From NCBI GenBank assembly GCA_964247055.1, contig OZ176053.1, positions 12,834,001 through 12,898,000 on the forward strand: a DNA stretch of 64,000 nucleotides. Direction: 5' to 3'. The position numbers were made by a program, and so were the translations under genes. Origin of the DNA: Paragordius varius. Taxonomy: Eukaryota > Nematomorpha. Below the pieces are notes generated by a model. The model had not been told where the DNA came from and ran no database searches. It saw only the letters and a list, made by a program, of their open reading frames with translations. The first letter of the stretch is position 1; the number at the start of each line of letters is the position of its first letter. Positions 37,185 to 48,349 of the stretch are shown one piece after another.

Positions 37185-38450
37185 ACCATACCGTCAGCAC
37201 GGTTGAGATTTGCATTTTGATTTTATTTCAATAGCTTCACGTTAAATGGTTTTGAACGATCTTTAATGTTAGCGAATTCTTTAGCTATGTGGTGACCTAG
37301 AACAAATGTGTTTAGCAAGTCCGGAATTAAATAATTATATATATTGTGTATGTTCTTAATCTTTGATCAATGGTGCGACCGGTTTCTTCGTTTGACATAA
37401 ACACCATCACAGGAGCAGACAAGTTTATAATCATCTGGTTTCTTTTTTCGGGAGGGATAGAGTCTTTATATTTATGTGATTGATAAATTTAGAGGTTTTT
37501 TTATATATTTTTTAATCTGTTAAATAGGTGACCGATATTTGTGGTTCATTTTTAATAAAGGGTAGAGAGGCAGTTGCAAATAAATCATTTGATTGTTGTT
37601 TAGTTGTGTATTGTGGATTCTATTGAGAATCGGGGTGGGTAGCCATTTTGTTGGAAAGATTGACGAAAGTGGTTTGTTTCGGGTCGCAGTAAGCCGGGAG
37701 TCGCATATTTCTTGAGCTCGGTGGATTAGAATTTTAATAATTGATCTTTTTTGGCTGGGGTATGATGAGAGTCGGCATTGAGGTAAAGGTTGGTCTGAGC
37801 TATACAGTAAATCCGAGTTTTTCTTTTTTTGTTTTCATAACAAAGATGTTTAAGAAGATTATAGTTTTATTAAATTCCATGGTAAATTATTTATTATTTA
37901 TATTATTTTTAAAATTTAAAAATTGCCATAACTTATCCTATCCTATCCATGGGGCCAAATTGCAAACACATCATCGAAATATCGTAGCCAATGACTTGGA
38001 ACTAGAGATGGAATTAAAGATTGTTTTCAAACATATATAGATCGGTAAGGGAAATGCTTGACCCCATAGATGGGTAATATTGAGGTAAAATTGGTTGTTA
38101 ATAGAAAAAAAGGTATTAAAAAGACATATTTTAAATATTCGGGAATATCAGGGTGTTAATCCTTGTTTGTTAAATTGTTTAATTTTTTAATTTGTTTTTA
38201 AGATTTCTATTGAAGACAGACGTACATCAAACGTTACAACTATCGGTATTTTTGATGTTCATTATTTGATTTTTTTAAGATATCTGTTGAGTTCTTGAAA
38301 AAAATGTGGTTCTGTACGCAAATGGTTTTAGGTACTTGAGCAGTTGTTTGGAACGTAAATTTGTCGGCGAGTGATATTACTCACAATAGGACGAGATAGT
38401 ATATAAACTTTAGGTAGACCGTAAATCCGCGGGGATTGTAAATAAGGTGT
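37185..38450 (-). pseudogene. Penelope-like element, RT and GIY-YIG remnants
   Basis: Read on the minus strand, the block shows YPSMGSS (about 38079-38057) and RYFDDVFAIW (about 37984-37948), the palm motifs of Penelope-like reverse transcriptases. Further downstream, near 37440-37190, come CSCDGVYV, GHHIAKEFANIKDRSKPFN and LNRADGMVLSN, matching the GIY-YIG endonuclease domain and tail of the canonical endonuclease-bearing group. Order and spacing are normal. Several frame changes and stops show it is inactive. No flanking pseudo-LTR was identified. The 99-codon plus-strand frame at 37741-38040 is a shadow of the RT region. Confidence 0.75.
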
Positions 38451-38699
38451 GGCTGCTATTTTCTGTTTCTAATAATAATGATTGCTTTAAATAAATTAAC
38501 TATTTATTTTTTTATTTATACGCGTTTTTGCCATTTACTGTAACTAATCAAATTATATGGTTTTTATACCATTTCCATCATATTTTAAACTAGTATGAAA
38601 TAATAAACATAATATTGCTAATTAAATTTTTGTGTGCATTTTTAAAATATTTTTAATTTCAAAAAAATTTTCATATATTTGTGATTTTTATCCGGCAAC

Positions 38700-39722
38700 C
38701 TCGGCATTTTTGCTTTCTCTGTCTAAAAAATAACATTGAAAAATTTATCACACTGTTGTGGTAATGGTAAAACCACACTTTTTTAAATAAAATTTTTTTT
38801 GGTGAAAGCAGGCTTCATTTCAAATATTACTAAATATTATAGTAGAAAAGATATACAATATTTTCATAAAAAGTTAATTTTAAATGTAAGTTCCGTAAGT
38901 CTTTTTGTGCTGGACTGGTTCTTCTATAATAAATCCTGAAACGCCGGGATAGCACGATAAAAATTGTAGACATTTAAAACAATATTTTTTTAAAAAGGAT
39001 ATTTTTTTAAAAATTTTTACCAAAATTTCGTTGAAAGCTATTTCATGCTTGTTTGAAGATGGAAACTGGATCAAAACGCAAAAAAAAACATTTTTTTTAT
39101 CATAATTAGATGATGATGAACATTTCTATCACCTCAGAATTTAGATTAAAATATTAGTTTGTCTTCAAATTTATGCCATTTATAAATTTTTTTTAAAAAA
39201 ATTCCCTAAAATTTGAAAAACGAACCTTTCTGCGATAGTAATGTTCAGCATTATCAAAAGATTGCCAATATCCCTGACCGTTTTTCAACTGCTTCCGCAA
39301 TGCCTCAAAGTACTATCTAGTACGCTTCAACCAAATTTTCTAAAAATTAAATTAAAAATACATTTAAAAGATATTTTTAGTAGAGAAAATTTGCTTATAT
39401 TTCAGCTTTTTATTGCGCAATATAGGCATTTTTGCTTTTAATTTCAGAAAACTAGCTATTTTAGAAGAGCGAACAATTTTGCGACTCTTGAAGCCCACAT
39501 CTAAAATTAATTTTAAAAAATATTGTTTTATTTTTTTAGATAGTTAATGATATATTTTAGTGATATTTGGACTGAAGCATTTAGCCTTCATCAAAAAATT
39601 TAAATAAACTTAAAATTTGCCATTTTCTTATATTAATCTCTGACCACAAAAATGTAAATAACTTTCTTATTTCAATAGTAATTGCCAAACCAAAAGCGCC
39701 ATGATTCGATACATTCTCTTAT

Positions 39723-39768
<46 letters not shown>

Positions 39769-40060
39769 CAGGCTATATTTTTATATCTCTAACCTGTGGT
39801 ATGAGTTCAACCCATTTTATAAGAAAAAAAAATGCTTACGAAGCCCACACATGTAAAAATTAAAATTTCAAATAATGTTTTGCATTTTATATAATATTTT
39901 TGGAATAATTTTAGCTTTCATTTAATATTTTAAACAAAATATGCGAAATATTTACCATTTTGTAATATGGGGCACTTACCATAAAAGCGCAAATGCGTGA
40001 GGGCTAACACCAAAAACACCATGATAAGCCTGAGAGATTTTAATATTATATATCTTTCAT
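38700..40060 (+). repeat. FB1-related repeat, single arm
   Basis: This shares with FB1 and with 24960-25400 the blocks 'AGTACTATCTAGTACGCTT', 'GAAGCCCACATCTA' and 'TAGTTAATGATATATTTTA', followed by a region ending in 'CACCATGATAAG'. On the minus strand at 38960-38884, an acceptor-like GGCGTTTCAG leads into an open stretch FIIEEPVQHKKTYGTYI and a stop; it is coding-like, but no partner exon was found. The 66-codon plus frame at 39241-39441 is not conserved. Confidence 0.45.
39725..39763. repeat. TA microsatellite
   Basis: About 39 bases of pure AT alternation. Confidence 0.95.
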
Positions 40061-40900
40061 CAGGAGGCACTGTGTATATGCTCTATACTGCGCAACATTT
40101 CGCGTAGCTTTCCCTTCGAATAAACCTTTAATATTTCTATATTTGTTAGATACAACCGAAATTCAACAAAATAAGGTGCCCAAAAAGGTAAAATTTATCA
40201 TTCAAAAATTAACAATACCATAATTTGTGTCAAAATTATTATGTTAATCATTAACAAACTGTTTTCCTTAATGCAAAATGTATTAAACCAGGCATGTCCA
40301 ACACAATTTTTCCATAAAGTATTTAAATAAAATTAAGAATTATAATATCAAAGAGTATTATTGTAAAAATGTTTTATTAAATTTTTATGTTAATGTCACA
40401 ACCTGCATTCAGAAATTCCCTAGTTTTTTCATATATTTTATTTAGTAATAACTACCTTCTGTAAATTTGAATAAATTATTTATTAAAAAAAGTCTGATAA
40501 CGTTATAATCAACTACAGTGATAAATCTCATATGCAAAATTTATTTTTTGAGCATGTATTATTAAATAATAATCTTTTTATAAAATTTAGCGTATAATAT
40601 TAATTCTTAGCGCAGTCTCAGTATTCGTCGGCGACCAATCTTAAAAGTTATTTTAATAATATTCGCTTATTATAGTTGATATAAGTAATGATATTGAATG
40701 AAGCCATTTTTCCATTATGTAAAATATCCATAAATTTTCATATATTTTGGTGTAGGTTAATACCAACAAAGTGGTCACTTTGTCGCTAAAATCAAAATAA
40801 AAATAATGATATAAACATATATATATTTATATATTAAAAATCACTTTTTTATATGTCCACCGTGGTATAAATAATATAATATTGATTTTTATTATTTTAG

Positions 40901-40946
40901 AAAGGACGCCCCAGAGGACCAACAATCCGTCCTGTGGAAATAAAAC
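40901..40946 (+). CDS. Candidate exon C1, 46 nt
   Basis: A long T/A-rich tract ending ATTATTTTAG precedes it and GTATGA follows. It is strikingly GC-rich for this region. Read from its first base it gives KGRPRGPTIRPVEIK plus one base, so phase 0 to 1. A second frame is also open. The first is preferred because its end, TIRPVEIK(R), matches C2's KITPNVIK(R). The GRPRGP piece resembles an AT-hook, which is only a resemblance. The downstream intron (41320-41640) is homologous to the introns after B0 and B2, linking it to that gene. Confidence 0.45.
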
Positions 40947-41781
40947 GTATGATTTATTATATACTATTTAAAGCCTTTAAATATATTGTATATAAATATT
41001 TATTATATGGATGATGAAATTAAAAATTAACATTTTACGAGAAATCTTCATTTGATAATTATAATTACTTTTTCCTGCATGGATCAGTTATTTTTTACTG
41101 ACTGAATATTTTAATAGGTGATTTTAAGAGCTTTTTTGGGGTTTAGTAATCTTTTATATATTGTTAAATGTATCCAAATACTAAAAATAATCTGGTTTCG
41201 TTTATATGTAAGAATTCTAATTAAGTAATTCGCATTATTAAAAAAAAACATGGCGTATTTTAAAGGTTTAATTATATTATGTGATAAATTAAATATCCTT
41301 TAACGTGATGTAAATGCCATTTATTAATCTTTTAATTTAATTTTTATAATATTTTACCACCTCATTACATTTTCTTATGGCATGGGGTATTTTTAGACAA
41401 CTTAAGGTAGTTAACAATATACTGTTTTAAACGTTTTCTGAGTTTGATTAATTATCAAACTACATTTCCTATATTAGACAATAAACATAGATTTACAGTT
41501 TTTCAAATTAAGATACCAACAAATGACATAAACAGCTGATGTTAGCATCAACAGCTGGTCTATAATTTAAAACCTTTTCAATAATTATTTATATTCTTAC
41601 CATAATAATTTATTTGCTTGCATTCAGGATTTTTAAAAATAAAGAAAAAATGAGGGCGAAAAGATTGAGAAAAGGATTTTACAATTTTACACTTTTGAAA
41701 ACAAATTTATATCATGTGGCTAAAAAGAATATAAATTTGGTGTAAAAAATATTTTTTTAATTATATTTTAAATAATTTTAG

Positions 41782-41811
41782 GATATAAAATTACCCCTAA
41801 TGTTATAAAAC
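41782..41811 (+). CDS. Candidate exon C2, 30 nt
   Basis: The acceptor is AAATAATTTTAG and the donor GTCAAA, which is weak. It reads YKITPNVIK in phase 1 to 1. It ends ATAAAAC/GT like C1, and the I-x-P-x-x-I-K pattern is shared. The weak donor may mean it is no longer used. Confidence 0.3.
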
Positions 41812-43078
41812 GTCAAAAATCTTTTTTTTAAAAAAAGGGATTGTATGAGTGTATTATTATAACTCATAGAATTACCATATCAGATATTAAACCATATTTA
41901 TAAAAGGTTGGATAAAAAATATTGTTAATTTAAAACATGAATTATGACACTTAGCGCCGAAAATGCGAATTAAATGTTTATAAATCACATATGATTTAAA
42001 TAGATAAAAGCTTCTATTTAATGAATATGGAAATGATAAATGCGGGTAAGCTGGAGATTTTTATGCTATTATCCGGGTTCGAAAATGGCATTTTTGTCCC
42101 ACATTAGGTTTAATAAAATAAAATGCAGAGTAAAACGCCTCTAACAATAATTTTTTTAAATATATTATAAGGATAATTTTAGGCAAAATATTATCGATTT
42201 GATTTAACACTTTTTTAAAGGCCTATAAAACACAGTAAAGCCAATAATAGGACTTTGCTTCTTTTGTATCAAATAACTTATTATGTAAAATTTAATTTTA
42301 ATTGAACTACCATATATTTACTATATGCCCAAAATTTTCCCAAAATGTCGCTTTCGAAAATTGATTCAAGGCTTATACAAAAGAATTTTTTTTATAATGT
42401 TCGCCACAGCGGAAGTAGCTTATAATTCAAGCCATAGAAAATAGTTTTCTTATGTTTTTCGTTGCAGAAATAACCATCTATCATCTCAGTTTTTTAGGGT
42501 ATTTTTTAACCTAAAATTGTATTGAAATAATAATCATTTTTATATAAGGCTTATTTCATTTTTTAACAACATATTTTGCGTAAGCTCTAATTATTGTAAA
42601 TATTGATTGATAGCGCATAATTATGTTTTCATAATGCAAATTTGACTTAAATGCGCTGCTTTAATTCTTGCTTTCCACATTTAATAACATTTTTATCGAT
42701 ATGCGTTTAGGATTATCCTATCCATACATGTAAAATTAATTTAATTGAACTCTATTATTTTTATTTTATTTGACTAATTACAATAAAATTGCGATTTTTG
42801 ATTATGAATAATGGAAGAAAAATTAAAATAATCGTTTTCAATATTTTCCCGCATTTATTATTTCGAGCTATCAAAGATATATATTTCATAATCTATTGTT
42901 TTTTAGATATATTTTTAATTTCCGGTGTAAAGAATCTTATTTGACAAACCTTCGTCGTATCCAACTCAATAATATGTAATCTACAATCCTGAAAAAAATA
43001 TATATACTGATCATCCCAAATAAAATTTTGTCAGTTCCGAATAAAAGAAACCAGCGTTTTTAAAGGATAAATACTCCG

Positions 43079-43480
43079 GTGCTATTGATTTTAAGCATGG
43101 ACAAAATAACTAGAGCAGCCAGTTGGCGATTTGGAAATATAGGATTAAAAAAAGCTTATATAGACAGTAGGAAAAAGAGCAATTTTAGCAGACAAAAGGT
43201 CTGTAACGTCGATATCAATTTATCGAAACAGTTGTTAAATTATAAAAAGAAATTTTGTTTTCACAGTTAGGAGTAATGCATCAACTGAAACGATACTGCC
43301 TAATACGCAGTGTATATGAAAGACGCGTATTTGACACAATAGAATGGAAACTAAATAGGTAATTTGATGAGATGATATGAAAGGTAAGGGGACAATTTGG
43401 CCCTTAAAACGCAATGGGCAGACACGGTTAAAAGGGATATGTCACCTCTAAAAAGAGGAATAGCGGAATAGTTTATAAAT
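43079..43480 (+). pseudogene. Coding-like stretch, unrecognised
   Basis: A 63-codon frame (43079-43270) starts MLLILSMDKITRAASWRF. In other frames, downstream sequence to about 43480 reads HQLKRYCLIRSVYERRVF and FGPLKRNGQTRLKRD. The composition is less AT-rich than the flanks. The pattern of good stretches in changing frames suggests a decayed protein, perhaps from a transposon. I do not recognise the family, and no repeat ends were found. Confidence 0.3.
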
Positions 43481-43816
43481 ATGACGAGTTGAAGGATTTC
43501 ACATATTATAAATTTATATTATCTAGCAACTTGATGCTTAATGAATTTTAATCTTAAACTTTTTACTCTAAACTAATATATATTAAAAAATATATTGTAT
43601 ATTTCCATATAATAAATGTATCATGCACTTATATTAAACACAACCCTACGAATATAGATTAAAAAAATTAATATTTATTTACCATTTTAAACATTCTAAC
43701 AATAATACTTTATAATATAAATAATCGAAGTTTAGCGAAAATGCCATCTTTATTTTCAATAACAACATAATATGTATTGTAAGCCCATTGCAATTATCAG
43801 TCAGATACTCGTTATC

Positions 43817-43950
43817 AAGCCATTGGTGGCTTTATGAAACGAATATTTTGGAAGATCTGGTGAATCTTCAACATGAGTGAAAAGATTCAGGCATATGGAC
43901 TGGTAAACATTGTCCTCTTTGAATTTTCGTTTCATAAAGCCACTGCTTGA
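43817..43950. mobile_element. 134-bp MITE with GTGG...GAA arms
   Basis: The inverted arms are GTGGCTTTATGAAACGAA at 43826-43843 and its complement at 43927-43942. The right end reads, in complement, TCAAGCAGTGG; the left end is the same with a short insertion. The MITE at 47708-47832 ends with the same 11 bases but has a different interior. Confidence 0.65.
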
Positions 43951-44064
43951 GAATTACTATCTAATTGCTATAGACTAATATAATGCTCCATATTTTGTTG
44001 TTATAAAATAATACTCAAAAGAATCTATTCATCATTGAATATATTTATTTTTTTTATTTTTTAG

Positions 44065-44171
44065 GTGATTTGCGTATAATTCCCAGGATTAACTACAAAG
44101 AGCACCCTATTAACGAGTTATTATTTTTAATATTATTTATTAATTATATCATAAATATTGACTGCCATTAA
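44065..44171 (+). CDS. Candidate exon C3, possibly terminal
   Basis: A strong pyrimidine tract (TTTTTATTTTTTAG) precedes it. In the phase-1 frame it reads DLRIIPRINYKEHPINE and remains open to a TAA at 44169-44171. The part RIIPRINYK aligns with C1's TIRPVEIKR and C2's KITPNVIKR. No donor lies where C1 and C2 have theirs. Either it is a last exon, or only the nine bases before GTATAA at 44074 are used. Confidence 0.35.
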
Positions 44172-44378
44172 TTGTATTTAATGGATATTGAAATTATTTC
44201 TTTTAAAAATAACATTAGTCATTCATTATCTGCCTTACTTAAATTTTGATAATTATGATATGGTATAAAACAAATATAAAGTATATTTTAATATACATAT
44301 TACTATCATAATTTTCTAACTTTTTGACGAATATAATTTATGTTTATTCTGTCTCACCCAATAATAATTTTTTTATAG

Positions 44379-44403
44379 AAAAATCCATTGAACCTGAAGA
44401 TTG
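44379..44403 (+). CDS. Candidate microexon A5, 25 nt
   Basis: The acceptor is TTTTTTATAG and the donor GTAATA. It aligns with A2 through AATCCA-T and CCTGAA and is followed after 60 bases by a B-like segment, so it is a diverged A-B pair. The 25-base length does not fit the phase-1 symmetry of A1 and A2. Reading from the first base gives KNPLNLKI plus one base. Confidence 0.35.
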
Positions 44404-44463
44404 GTAATATAATTTATTATATGTATTTGTAATTTACATTTATATACAACACATTCATTTTAG

Positions 44464-44481
44464 CCTTCGTTTTAAATTGGG
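44464..44481 (+). CDS. Candidate microexon B5, 18 nt
   Basis: The acceptor is TTCATTTTAG and the donor GTAGTT. In the phase-1 frame it reads FVLNW plus one base, matching the SLNW core of B2. It is shorter than B0-B2 by a multiple of three. Confidence 0.35.
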
Positions 44482-44659
44482 GTAGTTAGATACCCCAGGC
44501 CTGCAAATATTACTAAACACCTATTGGTTTAAAGTTCTATCGCTTTTTTTATTTATTATTTCCTATACTATATAAAACAAAATTTTCCTTTTTTATTTAA
44601 GTCCATACATGCTTCAGAGAATCTATTTACATATATCTAAGAATTTTTTTAATTTATAG

Positions 44660-45118
44660 GCTAATAAAGACGAATATTTGAATATCTTATGCAAGATGTA
44701 TGACAGTTATTGAATCCTGACCAAGATGGTTTTGTTAACAGATTAACAAAAATTATAATAAGATTTTCCAGAATAATTCTACCGAATAACATAGTTTTAA
44801 TATTTGATGCTTTATATCCAATTATGTATATTTATATATTCTACCATCACACTTCAAAATAAATCAAAACTTGCCCTTTGCTTTCCAGAAGTAAATAGTT
44901 TATCGTTTAGATCAGTTAGATATAGCATAATAAAATTTTATGAAGAAAACAAACAAGATACGTTCCTTTTGTGACAACCTCTTCAATGAACAATTAATCC
45001 AGTTTAGGTCATGGATATTGACTATGAGCTCAAGTTCAGAAAAAAATGATAATGTTTATTTTGTGAATACTCATTTATTAACGTTTCATATAAATTTACA
45101 AAAAATAATAAAAATTTA
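44660..45118 (+). pseudogene. Coding-like 3' region in shifting frames
   Basis: After an acceptor-like TTTAATTTATAG the first frame reads ANKDEYLNILCKMYDSY to a TGA at 44711. A second frame continues with NPDQDGFVNRLTKI and stays open to about 44860. A third, after an excellent acceptor (CCCTTTGCTTTCCAG at 44888), reads VNSLSFRSVRYSIIKFYEEN to a TGA at 44972. A fourth reads FCDNLFNEQLIQFRSW and continues to a stop at about 45118. Each looks like protein and they follow one another without large gaps, which suggests one coding sequence broken by small indels or split by short introns. The family is not recognised. It lies just downstream of the candidate microexons and may be the gene's 3' end. 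Confidence 0.4.
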
Positions 45119-45544
45119 GCAATTATTCCAATGAAGATTGTTTTTCTGTTTATATAATTGGCAAAATATTACGTATTTTTTTGTCAACAGATCTTAAACA
45201 CAAATAGCACCTTGTAGGATATATAAATATATATATACCTTATTGGCACATTAATATTAGTGCGTTCCGAAATTCCTTCTAAAGAAAGATGATTTAAGGG
45301 ACCATGATTTGGCCACGCCCATAGATACAAGATACCTAAATATGTATAGAGAGAATATACCTAAAAAGCATCATTTGACATTTTATATTTAAAATCCAAT
45401 TATTATTTTTACAAACACCTTATGTCACCAAAGATTGAAAAAATGATCAAGATATAGAAAGCATTATTTAAAGTATCTGAATATCGCCAAATATAAATAA
45501 ATTTATTTAAATTATAAACGTATTACACAAAATATTCATAATAT

Positions 45545-46134
45545 TATGTTTGAAAATTAGCATTCTTCTTATTGATATTAATACAGGTAATATGTTTCTA
45601 ATATTGATATATGATGCGGTGTGCGTTCATATTGATCATATCTTAGATTGAAGAATAGCATGAGATGCCAATAATTATGCAGATAATCCTGAAAATTTCC
45701 ATCACCATTATTTTCTGGGTAGATTCTATCAACTTAAATATAAGATAGAAAGTTATTAATATATTAGAAAATCGATACGATTCTAGAAGTATTTTTAACA
45801 TAATATTGCGGGCTAAAAGATTCAAAGTTTGAAAGGGAACTAAATAAGGTTGACTTGGCTTTTTAACGAAATTTGCAAAAAAATATTTTCTTCATGATAA
45901 AAAATTCAAAAATGATACTTTATGTTTTTGCGTTTTCCTTCTACCATCCTAAGCTATAAATATGAAAAACTATTCTTCACCAAAGCAAACAATGTTAGTG
46001 TTGCCTGCTAAGCTTTTTAGGTGCTGTTACATTCAAAGCATTTTTAAAAAAATATTTGCTTTTATTTTCTATTTGACCTCATTGGTGAGATGAATTTCCA
46101 CTTTTTGTCCGATTTCGATTTTCTCTCAATATTA
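45545..46134 (+). repeat. FB2-related repeat, partial
   Basis: It matches the left arm of FB2 from about 32945 onward, sharing 'AAATTAGCATTCTT', 'GGTGTGCGTTCATATTGATC' (one mismatch) and 'TAAGATAGAAAG'. It continues to the 'TTTTTCATATTTAG'-type sequence near the FB2 centre and then breaks into other sequence. Confidence 0.6.
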
Positions 46135-46248
46135 CTAGGTTGTCAGCAAATAAAACTTTTTGCGACAAATGAATATGCTGGTCATAAGCTATCTCATGAA
46201 AAAAATTTTTTTGTTAAATCAAAATGACCCTCTTTTTTGCACACAGTG
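46135..46248. mobile_element. Solo right end of a CACTGTG TIR element
   Basis: This is the reverse complement of the left terminus at 47232, ending CACAGTG at 46248, and is followed directly by a TA microsatellite. No matching left end was found upstream, so the copy is truncated. Confidence 0.6.

Positions 46249-46249
<1 letters not shown>

Positions 46250-46295
<46 letters not shown>
46250..46295. repeat. TA microsatellite
   Basis: About 45 bases of AT alternation abut the TIR element end. Confidence 0.95.
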
Positions 46296-46299
<4 letters not shown>

Positions 46300-47231
46300 C
46301 CCGAAAATAACTCGTTCATTTAATAAATTTATAATTATTTATTGCAGGCTTTGGTATCTTATATTAATTTCGAAATATACAATAAAAATTGCTGGGTCGA
46401 TTTCATAAACTTTAAGAAAAGGTAAAAACATACACTAGAGATACACATTTTTGGCCATAATTTTTTGATAAATTGTTAAATTTATAATATTTTAGTTAAG
46501 TAAGATGTCATCAGAAAACTAAGGAATGATGAATCCATACGATTCGGAAACTATGTTTCGATTTCGCTTTACCTTAGTTTCGATAGAAAAACCAAACTCC
46601 ATTTTTAAAATATTCTATAAAACTTTTGTAAAATGGCTGTGTTATGACTTATTTTACGAATTCTCTTCAAATCTTGAACAATTTATATAAACTTATTTAT
46701 ATCATGAAAATCCATCAAATACATGATGTATATTTTCTAAAGGCTCTACCTTATAAAATTGCCAGCATTAAATACTGGTTTAATCAAATGCAATCTACCA
46801 TTCATAGTGTATTTTGCGCTTATAAAGTAATACTAGCCTTTATCTAGAGATAATCTAATTTAAATTTAGTTGTATTTTTGATAGAAAATTGAGTTATAAA
46901 CACATTATATTAAGCAATATAGTTTAATTTCAAGTAAAATTATTTAGTGTTCAACTAGTTGATCGTGGTAACCAACAAAAAATGGTTAAAATCAAACAAT
47001 TTATTCCAAAGTTTGTTGATTTTATTGACAAACATTTTACCATACCCTACTGCATATATCGTTTAATTATCTTTGGAAACGTAAAAAAGGATCTATATTT
47101 TAATATTATTTCAAAATTTGACTAAATTCTTAATTATATTTTAAAATTACCTGTTTGATCAAATCATACTTTTCAACCATTGCAGCTAAATGATATAATA
47201 ATGGATTTTTCTATATACAGCAAACAAAACG
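46296..47231. other. AT-rich region, nothing recognised
   Basis: A 67-codon plus-strand frame at 46644-46847 lies here without any motif or repeat support. No gene is called. Confidence 0.4.
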
Positions 47232-48138
47232 CACTGTGTGCAAAAAGATTTTTAACAAAAAATATTTTTTCATGAGATAGCATATTTGGCGCAAAAAATT
47301 TTATTTGTTTACGACCTGGTTTTGAAATATTAAAATAAAATTCGGCAAAAAATAAAAATTAAGGATAATTAAAAAAACATTAATAAAAATTGAAATATTT
47401 AGGTTTAACTTTATCATATAGGCACAATTTATAAATAGCATTCATATAATTATATTAAACTTAGATCATAAATTGTGTTTTCTAACAAACTTAAAGACAA
47501 AAAATAATTTATGCTAATAAATATTTACCAGCTAAACTGACCATTAAAATCTTAAATTTATTTTATGCCGTAAAAATTACTTAAAATTAATAAAGTAATA
47601 TTTAATTTTTTGCCACCTGGTGTATGAATGTTTGATAATACTGTTTTATTCTGAAATCTTACATAGGCGGAATATGTAAAGTATATAAATTTATACAAAA
47701 TAAGATAAAGGTTTAAGAGTAGTGGAATATCCACCAAAAATCCGTACAAATCCCGATAAAAACATTAATTTGTCTTAAAAACAAACTTGTTACTGGTCAT
47801 ACGAATTTTTGGTTGATACTCCACTGCTTGAAAATCCGATTTTATAATAATTTCTCTACTTTGTCGTTCCATAAACCATATGACATAATTATGAAAAATT
47901 AAAAAACAATATTTTATTAATTTTTTTATATGAGTTTATATTAATAGAGAGTTTAGCTAGCAAATAATAAAATTCCTGATTTATCATTTCTAATATATTT
48001 AATTATCCTTAATTTTCAATTTTTGTCAAATTTTTTTCGCGAATTTTAAAAACAGGACTGCCAACAAATAAAAACTTTTGCGGCAGATGTAGGAAAAAAA
48101 TTTTTTGTTGAAATAATGACCCTTTTTTGCGCACAGTG
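47232..48138. mobile_element. 907-bp TIR element, CACTGTG ends
   Basis: The left end starts CACTGTGTGCAAAAA and the right end, in complement, CACTGTGCGCAAAAA. Similarity between the ends continues for about 95 bases with scattered changes. No clean target duplication was seen. The minus-strand frame of 63 codons (47558-47749) has no transposase motif, so it is non-autonomous. The long AT-rich TIRs resemble those of Tc1/mariner-type elements, but the class is uncertain. Confidence 0.7.
47708..47832. mobile_element. Nested MITE, TCAAGCAGTGG ends
   Basis: Within the 907-bp element, GTGGAATATCCACCAAAAA (47720) is answered by TTTTTGGTTGATACTCCAC (47805). The right end reads, in complement, TTCAAGCAGTGG, shared with the MITE at 43817-43950. 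Confidence 0.55.
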
Positions 48139-48349
48139 ACATATTTATATTGAATAACTACATTTTTATAAGGTTTGTTAGCCAGACTTTATATGAATAT
48201 ACTAAATTAGGTTTAAATAATTTAAATATCACTAGAGACATTTGACTTATTTTAAGTCGCACTTTCATAAATTTATTAAATTAGATTAATAGTAAGGGGG
48301 TCTGGGATGAAAAAGTACCCCAATATGTCATCGCGGACAAAAAAGTGAA

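Noticed and set aside
45643-45825. 60-codon minus-strand frame in the FB2-related repeat
   Set aside because: The frame is not kept in FB2 itself and is AT-rich low-complexity sequence.
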